This document shows positions 12,075 through 24,795 of a stretch of DNA of 64,000 nucleotides, piece by piece. The stretch lies in contig OW203763.1 in the NCBI GenBank assembly GCA_934045905.1, forward strand, positions 16,746,948 through 16,810,947, read 5' to 3'. The DNA is from Leuctra nigra (lineage: Eukaryota; Arthropoda; Insecta; Plecoptera; Leuctridae). Numbering within the stretch: the stretch's first letter is position 1; each line of letters begins with the position of its first letter. The notes beneath the pieces were generated by a model. The model made no database searches and was not told the DNA's origin. It saw only the letters and a program-made list of their open reading frames with translations. Position numbers and translations under genes: made by a program.

Positions 12075-12691
12075 TTTATCATTTTAAGAAGAACTTCATA
12101 AGGCAATCCCATTAACGAAGGATTAGGATAAATCTCGCTTTTATTGAGGATCAACGCTCGAATGGGATTGGTAACACTCTCTTTGATGAGGAACGACAGT
12201 TGTTTCATGCTCTTGTAGTACGCATAGTAAACGTTAGGAGAATCTTCCCAGAACATGACGAAATCCGAGAATTTGAGGAGCTTAGTGAAAATTATTATCT
12301 CATCGTATTTACAATCATTATGCAACAGATCACTCGTGATGGTAAAATTTGTAATTAAAGTCCGTTTTTCCATCACTGCGATGAAACGACATTTGTGTTC
12401 TGAAAACTGGGCCAGTTGAAAGACAATGCTGTATTGTTTTGATGAGTCCTTCCACCCATCCGGCATCCTTTGGAATTGTTTCACTCTGGTTGCATCGAAA
12501 CCGATAGTTGTGGTTATGATATCTTGCATGGGACTTGGTGTAAAGCCAGACTCCAAAAAAAATGTAAAGATAGCAGTGACAAGAAAGTCCGCAATATCAG
12601 GAGCTTTAATAGATGATAATAGTGTTTGCACATTTTCTGGAATGATTGCGGTGATTAGGTCCATTTCTTCTAGAAGGATGCATTTATCCAT
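12075..12691 (-). CDS. FBXO7/nutcracker-like F-box protein, 5' part (partial)
   Basis: About 205 residues from an ATG at 12691 (context GCAGCCATGG) to the assembly gap. The order matches the C-terminal half of FBXO7: an FP/PI31-type domain (residues about 30-190, with FLVTAIFTFFLESGFTP, MPDGWK and the FIAVMEKRTLITNFTI strand), then SMKQLSFLIKE and a region leading into LMGLPYEVLLKMI, the typical start of an F-box. Family members are SCF ubiquitin ligase substrate adaptors that dimerise or bind PI31 through the FP domain. No ubiquitin-like domain precedes it, as in short nutcracker-type proteins. A putative 109 bp 5' intron ends just before the ATG (TTTGCAG at 12694-12700; donor at 12801-12802). 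The rest of the F-box and the C-terminus are lost in the gap, and the sequence beyond the gap is a repeat. Confidence 0.75.
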
Positions 12692-12693
12692 GG

Positions 12694-13060
12694 CTGCAAA
12701 TCGAGAATGAGACAAATTGAGACAATTGAATTGAGACAGCCTACAAAATAGAAGGATGACAGGAATCAAGGTTTATGGTATTATATTGCACTGTGCTCTT
12801 ACCTGTGGCAGATATTACAGTTCACAAATTAAACTGAACCATTACTTTCGAGTGTCTGGAAGAACCACAAAAACAAAGTAGGTATCTTGTAGAAAAGATG
12901 ACATTTGTGAACGCACGCCGCTCCCGCGCCAGTGTTTTAGAACTGTCAGAAATTCAAGGACAAAAAACCTAGAAAAACCAGCTTACCAACCGTGGCACGT
13001 GAAAAATATTTGTGTGCGCGGGAAATGGGTTTTTATAATCGAACCTTCCTTTTCACCTTA
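12694..13060. promoter_or_regulatory. 5' region of the F-box gene
   Basis: On the minus strand CCACAG/GTAAGAGC (exon end 12803) makes a good donor that would pair with the acceptor at 12694. This gives a 109 bp intron in the 5' leader. Further upstream (about 12900-13030) the sequence becomes GC-richer, with CGCCGCTCCCGCGCC and a CACGTG E-box near 12998. These are promoter-like features for the F-box gene, possibly shared with FAXDC2 on the other strand. This is inferred from position and composition only. Confidence 0.4.
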
Positions 13061-13533
13061 AAACACTATCCAGGACTCGGCATTATTCCTAATTTAATGT
13101 ACCTAATTCGAAGTCTACCTCTAATTTCAATGATAATAATCAGGGACTGATTGACAATGGAACCTGACCAGCATCAAATCCATTTCATTCAAATACCGTT
13201 TTATGATTTGTTGGGTGTAACTACCTACCTCTATCTAAGGAAGAAGGGGTCTCCAAATTTCGCATCACTTCCAACTTACAGTTTTTTCTGCAATTTCTTC
13301 CTATGACCTATGACCGCCATAAAGAAAGAAGTAGAAGAAAGAAAAGACTGCCACCGTGCCAAAGCACATTTGCAGGATATATTACAAATACAAATACAAA
13401 CAAATATAAAATCTAAAGTGCGCAAAATGACGTAGCTGTCGACGCGCCTTTAAACACTGGGAACAATTACAATTGCAATATCTTTGAAATACTGCTATGG
13501 TGCATTAATTCTATTCACATATATATAGGTAGA

Positions 13534-13578
13534 CAGGGCCGGCCCGTGACTTTTCGGCGCCCTGGGCAAGATTTTTTT

Positions 13579-13616
<38 letters not shown>

Positions 13617-14108
13617 ACGGGATACTATATCGCCTGTGTACAATAGGGGGTCTGGGGGGAGGGTCCCCCCACATGGGGGGTCCGGGGCGCACAGCCCCGG
13701 ATTTTTTTTTGATTTTCAGTTCGAATTGATGTAGTTTCATGCATTTTAGAGTATTTTAGAGAATTTAGAGCATTAAGTGCATTTCATGCACTTCCTTAGT
13801 TCCCTAGTATTTTAGAACATTTTGGGAGTTAATAGCACACATTTTTTTTAAAAATGTGCGTTAAAATGTGCGTTGTGCTTTGTTGTCAATGTCAGTAAAC
13901 GAACAATGATCAGTTCAGTTTTAAGATCAGTTTTAAAGGAAATAAATGTTTGTATTATATTTTCAAAAAAATATCATCATTCTATCTAGGACTTCTATCA
14001 TACTATCATATCATTCTATCTAATATCTATCATTTGACAATTTGGCGCCTCCAAAATCTCGGCGCCCTGGGCATGGGCCCGCGTCGCCCTACCCACGGGC
14101 CGGCCCTG
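13534..14108. mobile_element. hAT-like nonautonomous element (CAGGGCCGGCCC ends)
   Basis: Terminal inverted repeats CAGGGCCGGCCCGTG and its complement, with a perfect 8 bp duplication, TAGGTAGA, at 13526-13533 and 14109-14116. Just inside both ends GGCGCCCTGGGCA recurs in inverted orientation. The left part includes a C tract of about 29 and GGTCCGGGGCGCACAGCCCCGG. No transposase frame is present. Confidence 0.9.
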
Positions 14109-14116
14109 TAGGTAGA

Positions 14117-14942
14117 TTACATTGGTGGATGATTTCCTGAGCTACGAGTGTTTTACTGCTTTTTATCAATAATGAGACCTCCAAATTGTGTTTCGGTGAA
14201 ACAAGGGTGAAACGGTCATCTAGATATTCGTATTTTTTTAGCAAATTAGTGGACATTTTAAGTCCATGTTTTTTATCGCCAGAGTCCCTCCTTTTCAGAG
14301 TATCTATTCCAAAAACACATTTATACTTACTGAAATTATTTTGTGTACATAGTGAATTTTGATGAACTTCTTACAAAGGAACTTTTGCCCTCCCTAAGTT
14401 TTATTGGCTCTCTCCCATTTCCTCCACCCATGAGAAAATTGTCTGAAATCATCACTGACTTATCCAACGTTTGGGTAGAATACATCTTCCATCTTTAGGG
14501 AATATACCCCTAATATACACAAGCAAATTAATGAACTAGATCTAAAATTTTGAATAGTTACCCTATAGGACGCTGCACGCATCGTCTCCCTAGCAGCCCT
14601 CTACACTGTGGGAATTGTTTTCATACCACCTGGAAGGAAGTCCAACAGCATTACTCGGATGTATTAAAAATGGCATATTCCAAGGGTCTATGAGAAGTTT
14701 CTATACAAGGGGCGCAATTGCACAATTGCCTACATAACATTAGCTAACATGAGTTTCCTACTGCACAGGGTCTCCTCACATCACCTGGGCATTGAATATT
14801 TAGACTTGCTTTGATATTCTATAAATTTGTTCAATTAGGTAGTACCTATTTATTAGTCTGTTTCTGAGAGCGAGATATTTTCAAACTTTATTTTGCGCAG
14901 TGTGGTAATATTCTTATGAATAATGTGATCTTCCTATTTCAG
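14117..14942. other. Region upstream of the first FAXDC2 coding exon
   Basis: AT-rich. It ends in a polypyrimidine tract and acceptor (CCTATTTCAG, 14933-14942), showing that at least one untranslated 5' exon lies upstream. That exon could not be identified. Confidence 0.5.
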
Positions 14943-14956
14943 ATTGAGAACTCATA

Positions 14957-17900
14957 ATGGCGGATTGCGCCAAAACAAGACCTGCAACTCCTGCCCCGAC
15001 CCAACAACCAACACTTCTGTCCTCGTTGCTGAGTGTTCTCTTCGTAATCAGTTCGGCGCTCATCGTATTCACTGCTTTCAGGAACACTCTCACATGGTAT
15101 AGTTAATAATTTTATTTGCTATTGCCTACTCTATTGTCAATATAATATGCGCTAGTTAATTCCACATATTGGATACAAAAAGGTAAATGCCATGTACAGA
15201 CATTCTCGAGCCGAGTTCCGAACGTATCAGTGGCCTGTACCTACATAATATCACTACTCCCGGGGAATAAGCGGGTAAGTCAATTTTTGGTCAAAATGAG
15301 TTAAGTCACTTTTCCTATAAAGTGAACTCGTATATTTCATTTGGAGTAATACCAGGTATGTCAGTCAATTTATTCCAATTAAAATAAGGTTTTGCGTATA
15401 ATCAGACTGTTGAAAATCCTCGGAAATGTAAGGGGGAAAAATCAAATAAGTCAGTTGGCTATTTTTAGACTGTATTTAGCCACACCTCGGTTCGGGGATA
15501 AAAGCAGATATGTCTACAGAACTTGTTTTACTCGCCTTGCTAACGGTACTTACCACAGTTTTATAAGTTATGTGTAGAAGAGTTGGATGAAGCGATTGTG
15601 TCGACTAACTTGATAATTATATTTCGTACCTTTATACTACACTTTAAAATTACAATATGTTAAATCATGTAATGAAAAGGGTTTCAGTGAACTCAGTGAA
15701 ATTTCATCTTCGCATACTTTTTCCTAATATATTTAGTATTGGGAATAATAAGATATGTCAAGTATTGAACGAGCTAAATCAAATAAGTCAACTAAAACTC
15801 AAAGAAAAAATAATTTTCCATACAAATTGTGTATATAACTTGTGTGAGTGTGTAGAAATAAAACCATATGAGCATTCAAGTAAGTAATCTTAAGCACAAG
15901 TTAAAAAGAGAAAGTATTTCAAACTTTCGTTCTCGTGAACAATTCACTTTTGTGACTTACCCGCCTTTTCCCTGGGAGTAGTGATATGTTATATTGTCAA
16001 TGTTAATGGCAACAATGTGCCACCTTTGGTACCTAACCTATACCTATGGAGTCATTCCACACCATACAATTACCGTGCAATAAATTCATGGCACTAATGA
16101 AAATCGAGGAAATCATAAAATCATAGTAGTAAATTAATTTTTATTCAACAGGCATCTACAACGATTTTGGGGTGCCTCCGGAGACTTCTGGCAATCATTA
16201 TGGGATCACTTAGTTGATTATTTTGGTGAAGATCACTTTACTTTCTGGGTTTGGGGGACAATGATTTTGACGACCTTTGTTTACTGGTTCTTTGGGGGAA
16301 TTTACACTCTCCTCGATCTAACCAATAAACCGGCTGCAATTCGTCGTTACAAGATTCAACCAGGCACAAATGAACCAGTTGACACCAAAAAACTGATTAA
16401 GGCAAGTATTACTGAAGAATTTAAAAAAGTGCAATGTAGGACTTTTTTTTTTTTTTTTAAATATTTTAATGTATTTTTTAGATTTGTATATTATGCACAA
16501 AACAAAGTATGTAACCAATATAACAAGGCAATAACCAATGCAAAAATATTATTTGTTTGGTTTTGTGTTTGTTCTTGCTTCTTGGCCAGTCATTATCCCA
16601 AGTAATTTTTGAGTACCTACCTACAGTTTGTTCAAATCTTCTTTACAATGACTATGGTGGTGAAGATAGCAACGAAAATAATGTACTACGCTAGCACCAA
16701 CACAACAAAATGAAATCAGCTAGAACTTAGGTGGCACATTCAAGTTAGCGGATTCACTTTGGAGAGTTTAGGTTGGCAAAGTGTGAATGCAGGTGGAAGG
16801 TCTGGATGGTGCTGCTTAGTTACACCCTAACGGCGTTGTAAGCTTAAATTGAACAGCGTATACCTAGAAGTAAAGTGTTGAATTAAAACCCTTTTTTCAT
16901 GTTAATTTTGTAGTTTGGCTTGTAATTAATGATCAAATCTAGGTTGATATTTGTTCTAAGCATCATATCCTCATAGTAAATTTCAATGCAATTTAAATTG
17001 ATGCTTTATAGGTCCTACTCCTACCTACTTATCTTTTATGTTTTGGTACCTACCTACATAACTTTTGATTTCGTCTTGAGCCCAGGTCTAATTGTAGAAA
17101 TATATGTAGTCTGTTTATGAAAAGATTGATATTTTCGTAAACAGGAACACATAATTAACTAACTTATTTACACATTGTGTTTTCTCAGGTCATAGGCTGG
17201 GTACTTTTTAACCAGCTTGTCGTTGGCTTGCCGACTGCTTATTTGAGCTACATGTTAATGCAATGGCGTGGTTTCCCACCAATTCGAGAGCTGCCGACAT
17301 TTCACTGGGTATTGGCTGAGATGGCGGTCCATATCCTCATGGAGGAGCTTGGGTTCTACTACTCTCATAGGTGATTACTGATTAAGTGATTACACAAACA
17401 TGATTATGATGAACAAATAATTTTTCGAGAGGTGTTTAGTAAATTCTCTGAAAAACTCAGGGGAATGCGCTGATGAAAATGTAAAATTGAATTTTTTAGA
17501 TGTTTGAAGTGTGTTTTAATACGAAACTTATGTAGATAACTGCAGTTGCTGGATTTGAACTTTTTTGGGGGGCAGCAAGTCACTATTTCCTTCTCACCAC
17601 TATTTAACAACTAATATAAATAATTACATACTATTGCAATTTGGTTTATTATTGTTGTGCCACAGCCATACATAGGTACCTACCTAATTTAGAAATACTT
17701 AAAAAATAATTTTGTTGCAAATGTAAGATCTGATCTTTTATTACATGTCATGTATAAAATAAAAATATTATCTTTCTTGCAGAGCGCTGCATAGCCGATA
17801 TTTATACAAGTACATCCATAAGCGCCACCACGAGTGGACATCTCCGGTGGCTGTGACTGCGCTCTACTGTCATCCTCTTGAACACATCTTCTCGAACATG

Positions 17901-20900
17901 ATTCCTCCATTACTCGGTGTGTTTCTGATGGGTTCACATGTTGCCACTGCTTGGCTCTGGTTCTCTATCGCAATATTGTCCACGCTGAACGCTCACTCTG
18001 GATACCATCTGCCGTTCTTTCCATCCCCTGAAGCCCACGACTTTCATCACCTCAAGTAAGTACTTCCTTTATGCAGTAGTACTCAAATATTACTGTCTAT
18101 AATAATTTATCTGTCACCGTTTCCAACAGATTGTTTGGGGGGGGGGGGGGGGGGGGGGGGGCGAGAGATCTATCTCAAATCTTGGGCCTTCACTTCAATA
18201 TATTGTAGGCCGCCAGTCCTGACACATCACTCTCCCGCTTCCTGTTCTATATCTTAGAATCCATATCTCGCATCCTCTTCTATATGTTGTGATATCTTTT
18301 AGTAATGCATGGTAATTACTTGTCCTGCATGAATATGTAGTAGGTATATTATTTGCAATTTCAATTTGCGTGCAATTATTTTCGTAATTTTATGGTAGTC
18401 AGCCGAATTCTTTCTTCTAGCCCCAAATTTTTATTTAAAACTCATATTGTCATTGTGTAGTACACAAATTTTATTCGACCATCATTGTTGTAAGGTATAT
18501 TTCAGGAGAAATTGTATAATTAACAGAAAGTTGGTTGCCCACAGATTTTTAAAATCATATTATTTGTTATTCAACAACATCTGATATCAACATTTAACAT
18601 TCATTTTTGGAAAGCCGTCTATATATATTGATTGGGCGATAAAGACTCATTCTGAACCCAAAATCAGATTCATTAAATAGTCAAAGAGCTCTTTCTAAAC
18701 CATTTTATTTATGAAAGTCCAGTAAAATGGAAAAATTGTTATAAGCAGAGATTTTTGGAAGATATTATCTGTCAATAATCTTGTTTCAGAATAGTATTTT
18801 TTTAATGTATTTACCTACCTTTATTCTGAAAATGCTAGGTGTGAGCTAAAGGAAACATTCATAAATCATTAAGCATGCATAACATATTATGAAATGCTTC
18901 TGAGAAATATATATTTTTATTATTATTAATCTTTATGGTGTCATACATAGACATAAATAATTTTGCATCGTTACCAATTTTGATTAGCATTTTTTTTCAA
19001 GGTAACAGGACCCAAAATGGAATCAGTTACTCAGATGGCCGATGTTAATTCCAGAAATTTAATTATTATTTTTCCTCTGTTCTTTGCACAATTTTTATTG
19101 TTTTCATTGATTTTTCATCTAGATATAACCAATGTTTTGGCATGCTGGGAGTTCTCGACCGTTTCCACAAGACTGACAGCTTGTTCCGTAGTTCTGGCGT
19201 AAGTCAGCGCCATATTCTGATGATGAGTTTAGTACCTGCGAAACAGGCCTTCCCACTTGTAGACAAATCTGGAAAAGCCTACTAATGATACTATTTGACG
19301 TACTGTATAGATGTACTGTTATTATTTTTTGTTCTCTTTTCAAAAGAAATTTGCACATACATGTGTACACAGTACACATTCACCCCTTAGAATACTCATA
19401 TATTTATTAATTCTGTTCCGAAGAACATGAGTGGGGAGAACCTGGTAACCATGGACGGCCCGGTACCTCTGTACTGGTCGAATTTTAAGTGCTAGACACA
19501 AGGAGGCCACATTCAGCAAGCATTTTGTAACCCCACCCCACTTGTTCTTAAACAAAACACCATCCGAATTTTGTGAGCACGCTGGGCCATACACATTTAT
19601 TTGACCCATACGGATGTACCTACTGTCTGTGGTTACTGGACTGTCCTACTGCCAGATGCATAGTATTTAAATTGCAATACTTTAGCTGCCTTAAAATGAA
19701 ATAGGTATTGAAATTTTGGCACATGGTAACTTATAAGAATACTTTCTCTAATCTTTAATATAATCTTATAAGTAATATTTATTGCTTTAAACCTAAATTT
19801 TGTAGTAGGTACATATGTTTGGCAAACTTATGTGTTTATAAAAATTAAGAGCAAACCGAGGGATAAAATCTCAAATCTGTTTGTAAAATATTTGACCTGA
19901 AGTCCAATTCAATGATCATTGATGTGCTCCGTGTGCACTCAAAAAACCTAGTTTGTCGGTGTTAACCCAATCTCTTATTTGTAATGGTGGCACCAGTCAT
20001 TTTGAAAGGGAATAGGTAGGTACTTATCAATTATATCTATATAATGGACTTCAGTCAGTTTGAAATTGATAGAGCTGGATGCATGATTTCAAATGTGAAC
20101 TAAATGTTTTTTTTAAATGGACTTCGGGCCTTTTGTTCCCAAGGTACGAAAATATATGATATATGGCATATTGAGAAACAATATTACCACCATTTATAGC
20201 CACCATTTCGATATTCCATTTTCAAGACGAGTTAAAATGTGCAACAGGTCTTGCCTGAACTCTTCTTCAGGGGATGAAGTCAATTAATTATGACATTATC
20301 TATATTTTATTTTTAGGTAAAATTTATAACTTATTTATACATTTATATTTTATAATCAATTAGATTGTATGAAATAATAATACTAGTTGCAATGTAGTAT
20401 TGCTAAACAATAATTTGTATTAACTGGTGCTAATTAACTTGATGAAAGTCTAAATTTTCTTTTCCTGACCAATTGCTATTTTTATTGTATTTTGTCATTG
20501 TATGCAAGTAGATAGTAGGCAAGCAATATATGTACTGTTATTTTCTGTTCTCTTTTTGAATATGTTTTCTAACAATAGGAATATTTTATCTATTTGTTTT
20601 TATACTACTTTCATTTTAAGTTTGTGCCAATAGCATTGTGCACATGTTTATGTCTTCCATAAAACAATCTTATTCTAGGAATCCAAGTATTTCCAAATAA
20701 AATTATTTTAAAAATACAATTTTATTTTGCTATTATTTTTTGCAAGTAGGAAAATCATCCATTTAGATGCATTCATTTAGTGCATGAAGATTTGCCTGAT
20801 TGTTGTGTTACTATATACTCGGCAAGTTCCCGGCATCCTAGTACAGCAAGATTCTTAAACGAGGGGTGGATACAAAACCTGCCATCTCAGAAAAATTAAA

Positions 20901-21429
20901 TTTTGGTGTTAGATGTAATATTGCTTTTTTTTCTCCATATTCTAAATGCAATGAATGACAAGTGCTGAAAACAATGTCTTCCCTTTAACAGGAATTCCCT
21001 CGATTATTTGAATATATTGAAAATAAGACCATGGTTTTTCCTGTTTTTTCTCCGAACTATGTGAAGTGGAGATGGCGTGGTTTTGCATCTAAACCCCCCC
21101 ATTGATTATTTTTACTGGTAGTACTAATTATTTATTTCCTCAATGCAGATTCAAAAGTTTTGTTATTCAGATATTGGTTACCACACATGTATTATTACAT
21201 ATTAGATTCACTTTAAGCATGTTAATAAAAGTGAAGGAATGGAACCGTCAGTAGCGGATCTTGTTGCAGATTTACGCAGTGTTTTGGAATGCTGGGGGTT
21301 CTTGACCGACTCCACGGAACAGACAATTTGTTTCGTAATTCCCGAATGTATGCCCGACACATAATGATGTTGAGTTTCATACCAGCTAGAGAAGCTTTCC
21401 CAGATCCAGCAAAATACAAACCCAATTAA
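14957..21429 (+). CDS. FAXDC2-like fatty acid hydroxylase domain protein
   Basis: Complete spliced gene. Coding exons: 14957-15096, 16152-16401, 17189-17370, 17783-18055, then either 19123-19285 or 21270-21429 as last exon (335 or 334 aa). All junctions keep frame. The protein is a multi-pass ER-type enzyme of the sterol desaturase/fatty acid hydroxylase superfamily. Diiron-ligand histidine motifs are HRALH, HKRHHEW and HDFHHLK, the last completed across the final junction. RYKIQPGTNEPVD and RELPTFHW are characteristic of FAXDC2 and C4-methylsterol oxidase relatives. The N-terminus carries a hydrophobic segment (SLLSVLFVISSALIVFTAF). The start is the only ATG in the exon, after a clear acceptor at 14942. 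The intron after 16401 uses a GC donor (AAG/GCAAGT). Its exact substrate is not shown by sequence. Assignment to this family is firm. Confidence 0.93.
15251..15984. mobile_element. Foldback element in FAXDC2 intron (TA target)
   Basis: Inverted ends TCACTACTCCC.GG.....AGCGGGTAAGTCA with TA on both sides (15249-15250 and 15985-15986). The interior shows repeated short phrases such as ATCAAATAAGTCA and AAGTCACTTTT. There is no transposase frame. It is probably a Tc1/mariner-type nonautonomous element, inserted in the first coding intron. Confidence 0.75.
18133..18161. repeat. Poly-G tract in FAXDC2 intron
   Basis: Uninterrupted run of over 25 G in the intron after exon 5. Length is likely unreliable in assembly. 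Confidence 0.9.
19123..19285 (+). CDS. FAXDC2 alternative last coding exon A
   Basis: After the acceptor TTTTTCATCTAG the frame joins exon 5 by completing a lysine codon (AA/A) and reads YNQCFGMLGVLDRFHKTD through to KSGKAY and a TAA stop. It encodes the conserved FAXDC2 C-terminus (NQC.G.LGVLDR.H.TD). A polyadenylation hexamer AATAAA occurs at 20696-20701, between this exon and exon B, which would allow a separate 3' end. Exon A uses K-T after the final histidine, where exon B has the more typical G-T. Confidence 0.85.
19286..21269 (+). other. FAXDC2 3' UTR of exon A / intron before exon B
   Basis: AT-rich, without coding potential. It contains AATAAA at 20696-20701 and other A/T-rich stretches. 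Depending on isoform it is 3' untranslated sequence or intron. Confidence 0.55.
21270..21429 (+). CDS. FAXDC2 alternative last coding exon B
   Basis: Acceptor GTTGCAG, then the same phase as exon A. It reads FTQCFGMLGVLDRLHGTD and ends AKYKPN followed by TAA. It is clearly homologous to exon A but diverged (about half the residues identical). Its LHGTD and Y-RH residues are closer to the usual animal FAXDC2 tail, so B may be the ancestral exon. It cannot be spliced after A because A ends in a stop without a donor, so the two are mutually exclusive. Confidence 0.85.
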
Positions 21430-24400
21430 CAACAAAACTACCAGCGAAGTATCAACTGTTAATAAGTCGCAGTCACACTTGACAATGCACCTAAATTGAG
21501 GAATTTTATTTACTATTTAACACATTAAGTTAACGACATTATTTCACAAAAATGTATTCTTTGTTTTTGTTAAGACTCAATACTGTGTGTTCTAGTTTAT
21601 ATAAGATAAATGTGGAGACTTAGATTTATAGAATTTTTTGATCCCATCGAATATGGTTTATATGTTAAGAGGTAAGAAATTTTGATATAATTTAATTTTG
21701 AACAATTAGTTATATTTTTAACAATTATTGAGAAGCAAAGATTGTTTCATAAAATAGGTATATATTGAGAAATTCTAAAGCAATCAGGGATGGCTTATCT
21801 TTGTGTATAAGTACACATTGTTATTTATTACTAGGTATGTATGTACTTATACCTCTGCAAACGGCAAATTTAATTTCAAACACGTAGGTATGTCACAGTA
21901 AGGTTTATCACCACTTGTATGTTGTGAAGAATGCCACCACATTTAAGGAAGTGTTATCTTATTCCTTATCATAAATCATATAATGCCAGCTGTCATTTAG
22001 GTTTGTTACTCTGTCCTGAACATTCTGCACCAAAACAATTTGACTGAAAACACTTTCTACACAATTGGTATTAGAAGGTGTGAAATTGGTGTAAGTTTAT
22101 GGAGGCAGGCGAACAAATCTAGTCTTGTACATTGTATCAATAGGTGTAGGTATACAGTCTTAATTTGCAAAAAAAATACTGCAAATGTTATAGATAGGTA
22201 TACCTTGCTATTTTATAGTAATTTTTTAATGAACAGTTTAATGCAGTTTAATTTTTGCATACCTACTGGTGGGTGCCACGCCAACATTTCTTGTACGGGG
22301 CTCTACAATGTCTCGAGCTAGCCCTGCCTGTTATTTATTTACAAGTTGGCAGTTATATTAATTAGGTATACAGATTCAAATTCTAATGTCCACAATTTAA
22401 ACTACAATTCACACAAATGGTATGAATTTGTTTATATAAAATTATTATGCAACAACTTTCATTCAACATAGGTATTCCATTTAAAAAAAAATGCATGGGC
22501 TAAGAATTTTATGCAAATTGGTAACAGGTAAATAATTACGTAGAAAACACATATGTCAAGGATGTGGGCTCCATGGCCAGTACTAGCCCAAAACCTCAAA
22601 TTTGGTGGTTGTGCATCTACAAAACGTGATGTACAGTGTATCGTGATAAAAGCCCGCGATAAAATTAAAACTAGTCTTGCAAATCACCCCTCTGTATACA
22701 AATTTCAATATTTAAGGCAACTTATTCTACGTCTGCGTACGCCTGGTAGTCATGAAGGTTATCAGGACATATAGAGGTGACTACACATCATGATGTACCG
22801 TGAGTTCATCTACTTGTGCTAGAGCTGAACTTGTAGGTCCTCATTTTGGAGCTAATAGTAGGTACGGTATGACATAATTTATCGTTTTATATTTTTTTTT
22901 ATAAATTTACTGCTTAACATGACCAATACTTGTGGCAATTTAAAAAAATCCCGTACACCTATTGGATCCCCATCACAAAAATTAGCACTCAAATATACAA
23001 TGTTGTGCTGAACTTAATAATTTTGTATAAATTTCGTGCCTGAAAAGGTACTTATTTTGAAGTAAAAATTCAAATTCATTTTTAAGGATATTTTCTCACA
23101 TATCGTATTTTTCTCATATAACATTATTAGATAACTTCAAATGTTATAGCTTCCAATTGATACAATGCTGAGATTTCTTGGATAATTAGGAGAGGAAAAA
23201 TCGAGAGCGCATCCGGTAAATTTGCGACCAGCCAATCTGGACAGTTTTTGGAGGTGTTTGATTCTCTGCAACTCGAAGAGTATTGGGCACTGAGCGCTCA
23301 AACTTGGCAGATGTGATATTTAAAGTATTTTTTGTCTGCGTGCCAATTTTAAACACCACGTACTTTATGAGGTTTAGCTGTGTTGATTTGACATAGTGTC
23401 GTATTAATTTGGCAGAGTAGAAATTTAGTCTTAAATTACTTATTATACTCTAGGCACACTATTATAATATGCCACTTTTAATATATTAAGGTGGTTTCTG
23501 CTAATTTTAAATTCCTATTAAATGTAATACATTAAAAGTATGAGATTTTAAGAGATATTTTACGACTATATACCTATAAAAAAGGTATTGCACCTATCTC
23601 GCTTCTTATACATACCTAGTGCACAATAGGCAATAATAAAATAATTTTTTGTAGTTAGGTAGCTGTACCTATGTTAATATTACTAAGCTTACAAATTGAA
23701 GGTGCTAGGTAGACAGAAATATAGGACAGTGGTATGCAAATTATTCAGAATACTTATTTTCTCAAATTAAATGGAACCATTATGATTGCCAAAATGGGAA
23801 AATTGTAAGAGTATATTTTTCTGAAAAATTTATTTATTCATGTTAATATGCAAGTGGAAGTGTAACCATGTTGAACAGTATTACAACTTTTTAGTTAGTA
23901 TCACAAAAGCACAATTTCCCTGTTAATATTAATATCAGAATATATGCATTTGGTTGGTCTTAGTCTTCCCTAAACATGACATTCACATCAAATTGTTTTA
24001 AAAAACTGGATTGTTAAAAATAAAATATTTAGGCATCAACGACACTGCTAGGATATTTTTGCAAGACATTCGTATGAATAACAACATTGAAGAAATGCAG
24101 CATTCTTCTTTCAATAAGCTTTATCAATAGAGTACGAAATATACTGCTGTATAAATACAATATAATTATATATAAAATATGAATCCATATTCAACAATTA
24201 ATATAACAATGCTATATGTACATTATTATTGCCAATGGCACAGCCTTTTAAAACAAAGGAGTCTAAGTATAAGTATTATTATTAGAATTATTATTAATAA
24301 TAATTAAAATAATAATAATTGTTATTATTTTTATTATTATGTATTACACATTTACCTACCTACCTACCTACATATTAATTTATATCTATAGGATAGGTAG

Positions 24401-24795
24401 CTACTGTGTTTACAGAATACTATCGTAATTTTTGTCAGAAAATGCTAGGTAGATTGAAGACATTTTAGCTTCTAGTACATTTTAAGCAATTTGACAGGGT
24501 CTAAATAATATACTAATTACCTAACTGAAAGTAGGTAGGTACCTACTTCGAAGCGACTGCGATTATAAATCAAAAATAAGCTTATAATATAAGTACTTAA
24601 TAAGTACATTGTACTTAAAATGTTTCTAAAAATACAATATAATTCTGTAAATTCTAGGACAGTAGCTCCCATATTACATGCTGTAGCCCCAATAATTATT
24701 AGTAAAATGACAATAGGTATCATATTGTGTTGGTTTGTCAGCCTTTTAGTGTTTGATCCTACCACTGATCCCTGTAAATCAAACCACAAATTGAC
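21430..24795. other. FAXDC2 3' flank and intergenic
   Basis: AT-rich, with runs of TAGG/CCTA motifs (for example 24350-24370 and 24530-24545). It probably includes the 3' UTRs of FAXDC2 (plus) and of the membrane-protein gene (minus). The open frame near 22553-22774 has no recognisable motif. Confidence 0.5.

Noticed and set aside
11784..12101. Plus-strand open frames across the N gap
   Set aside because: Composed mainly of undetermined bases.
15392..15887. Open frames inside FAXDC2 intron 1
   Set aside because: They lie within the foldback element 15251-15984 and show no protein-like conservation or motif.
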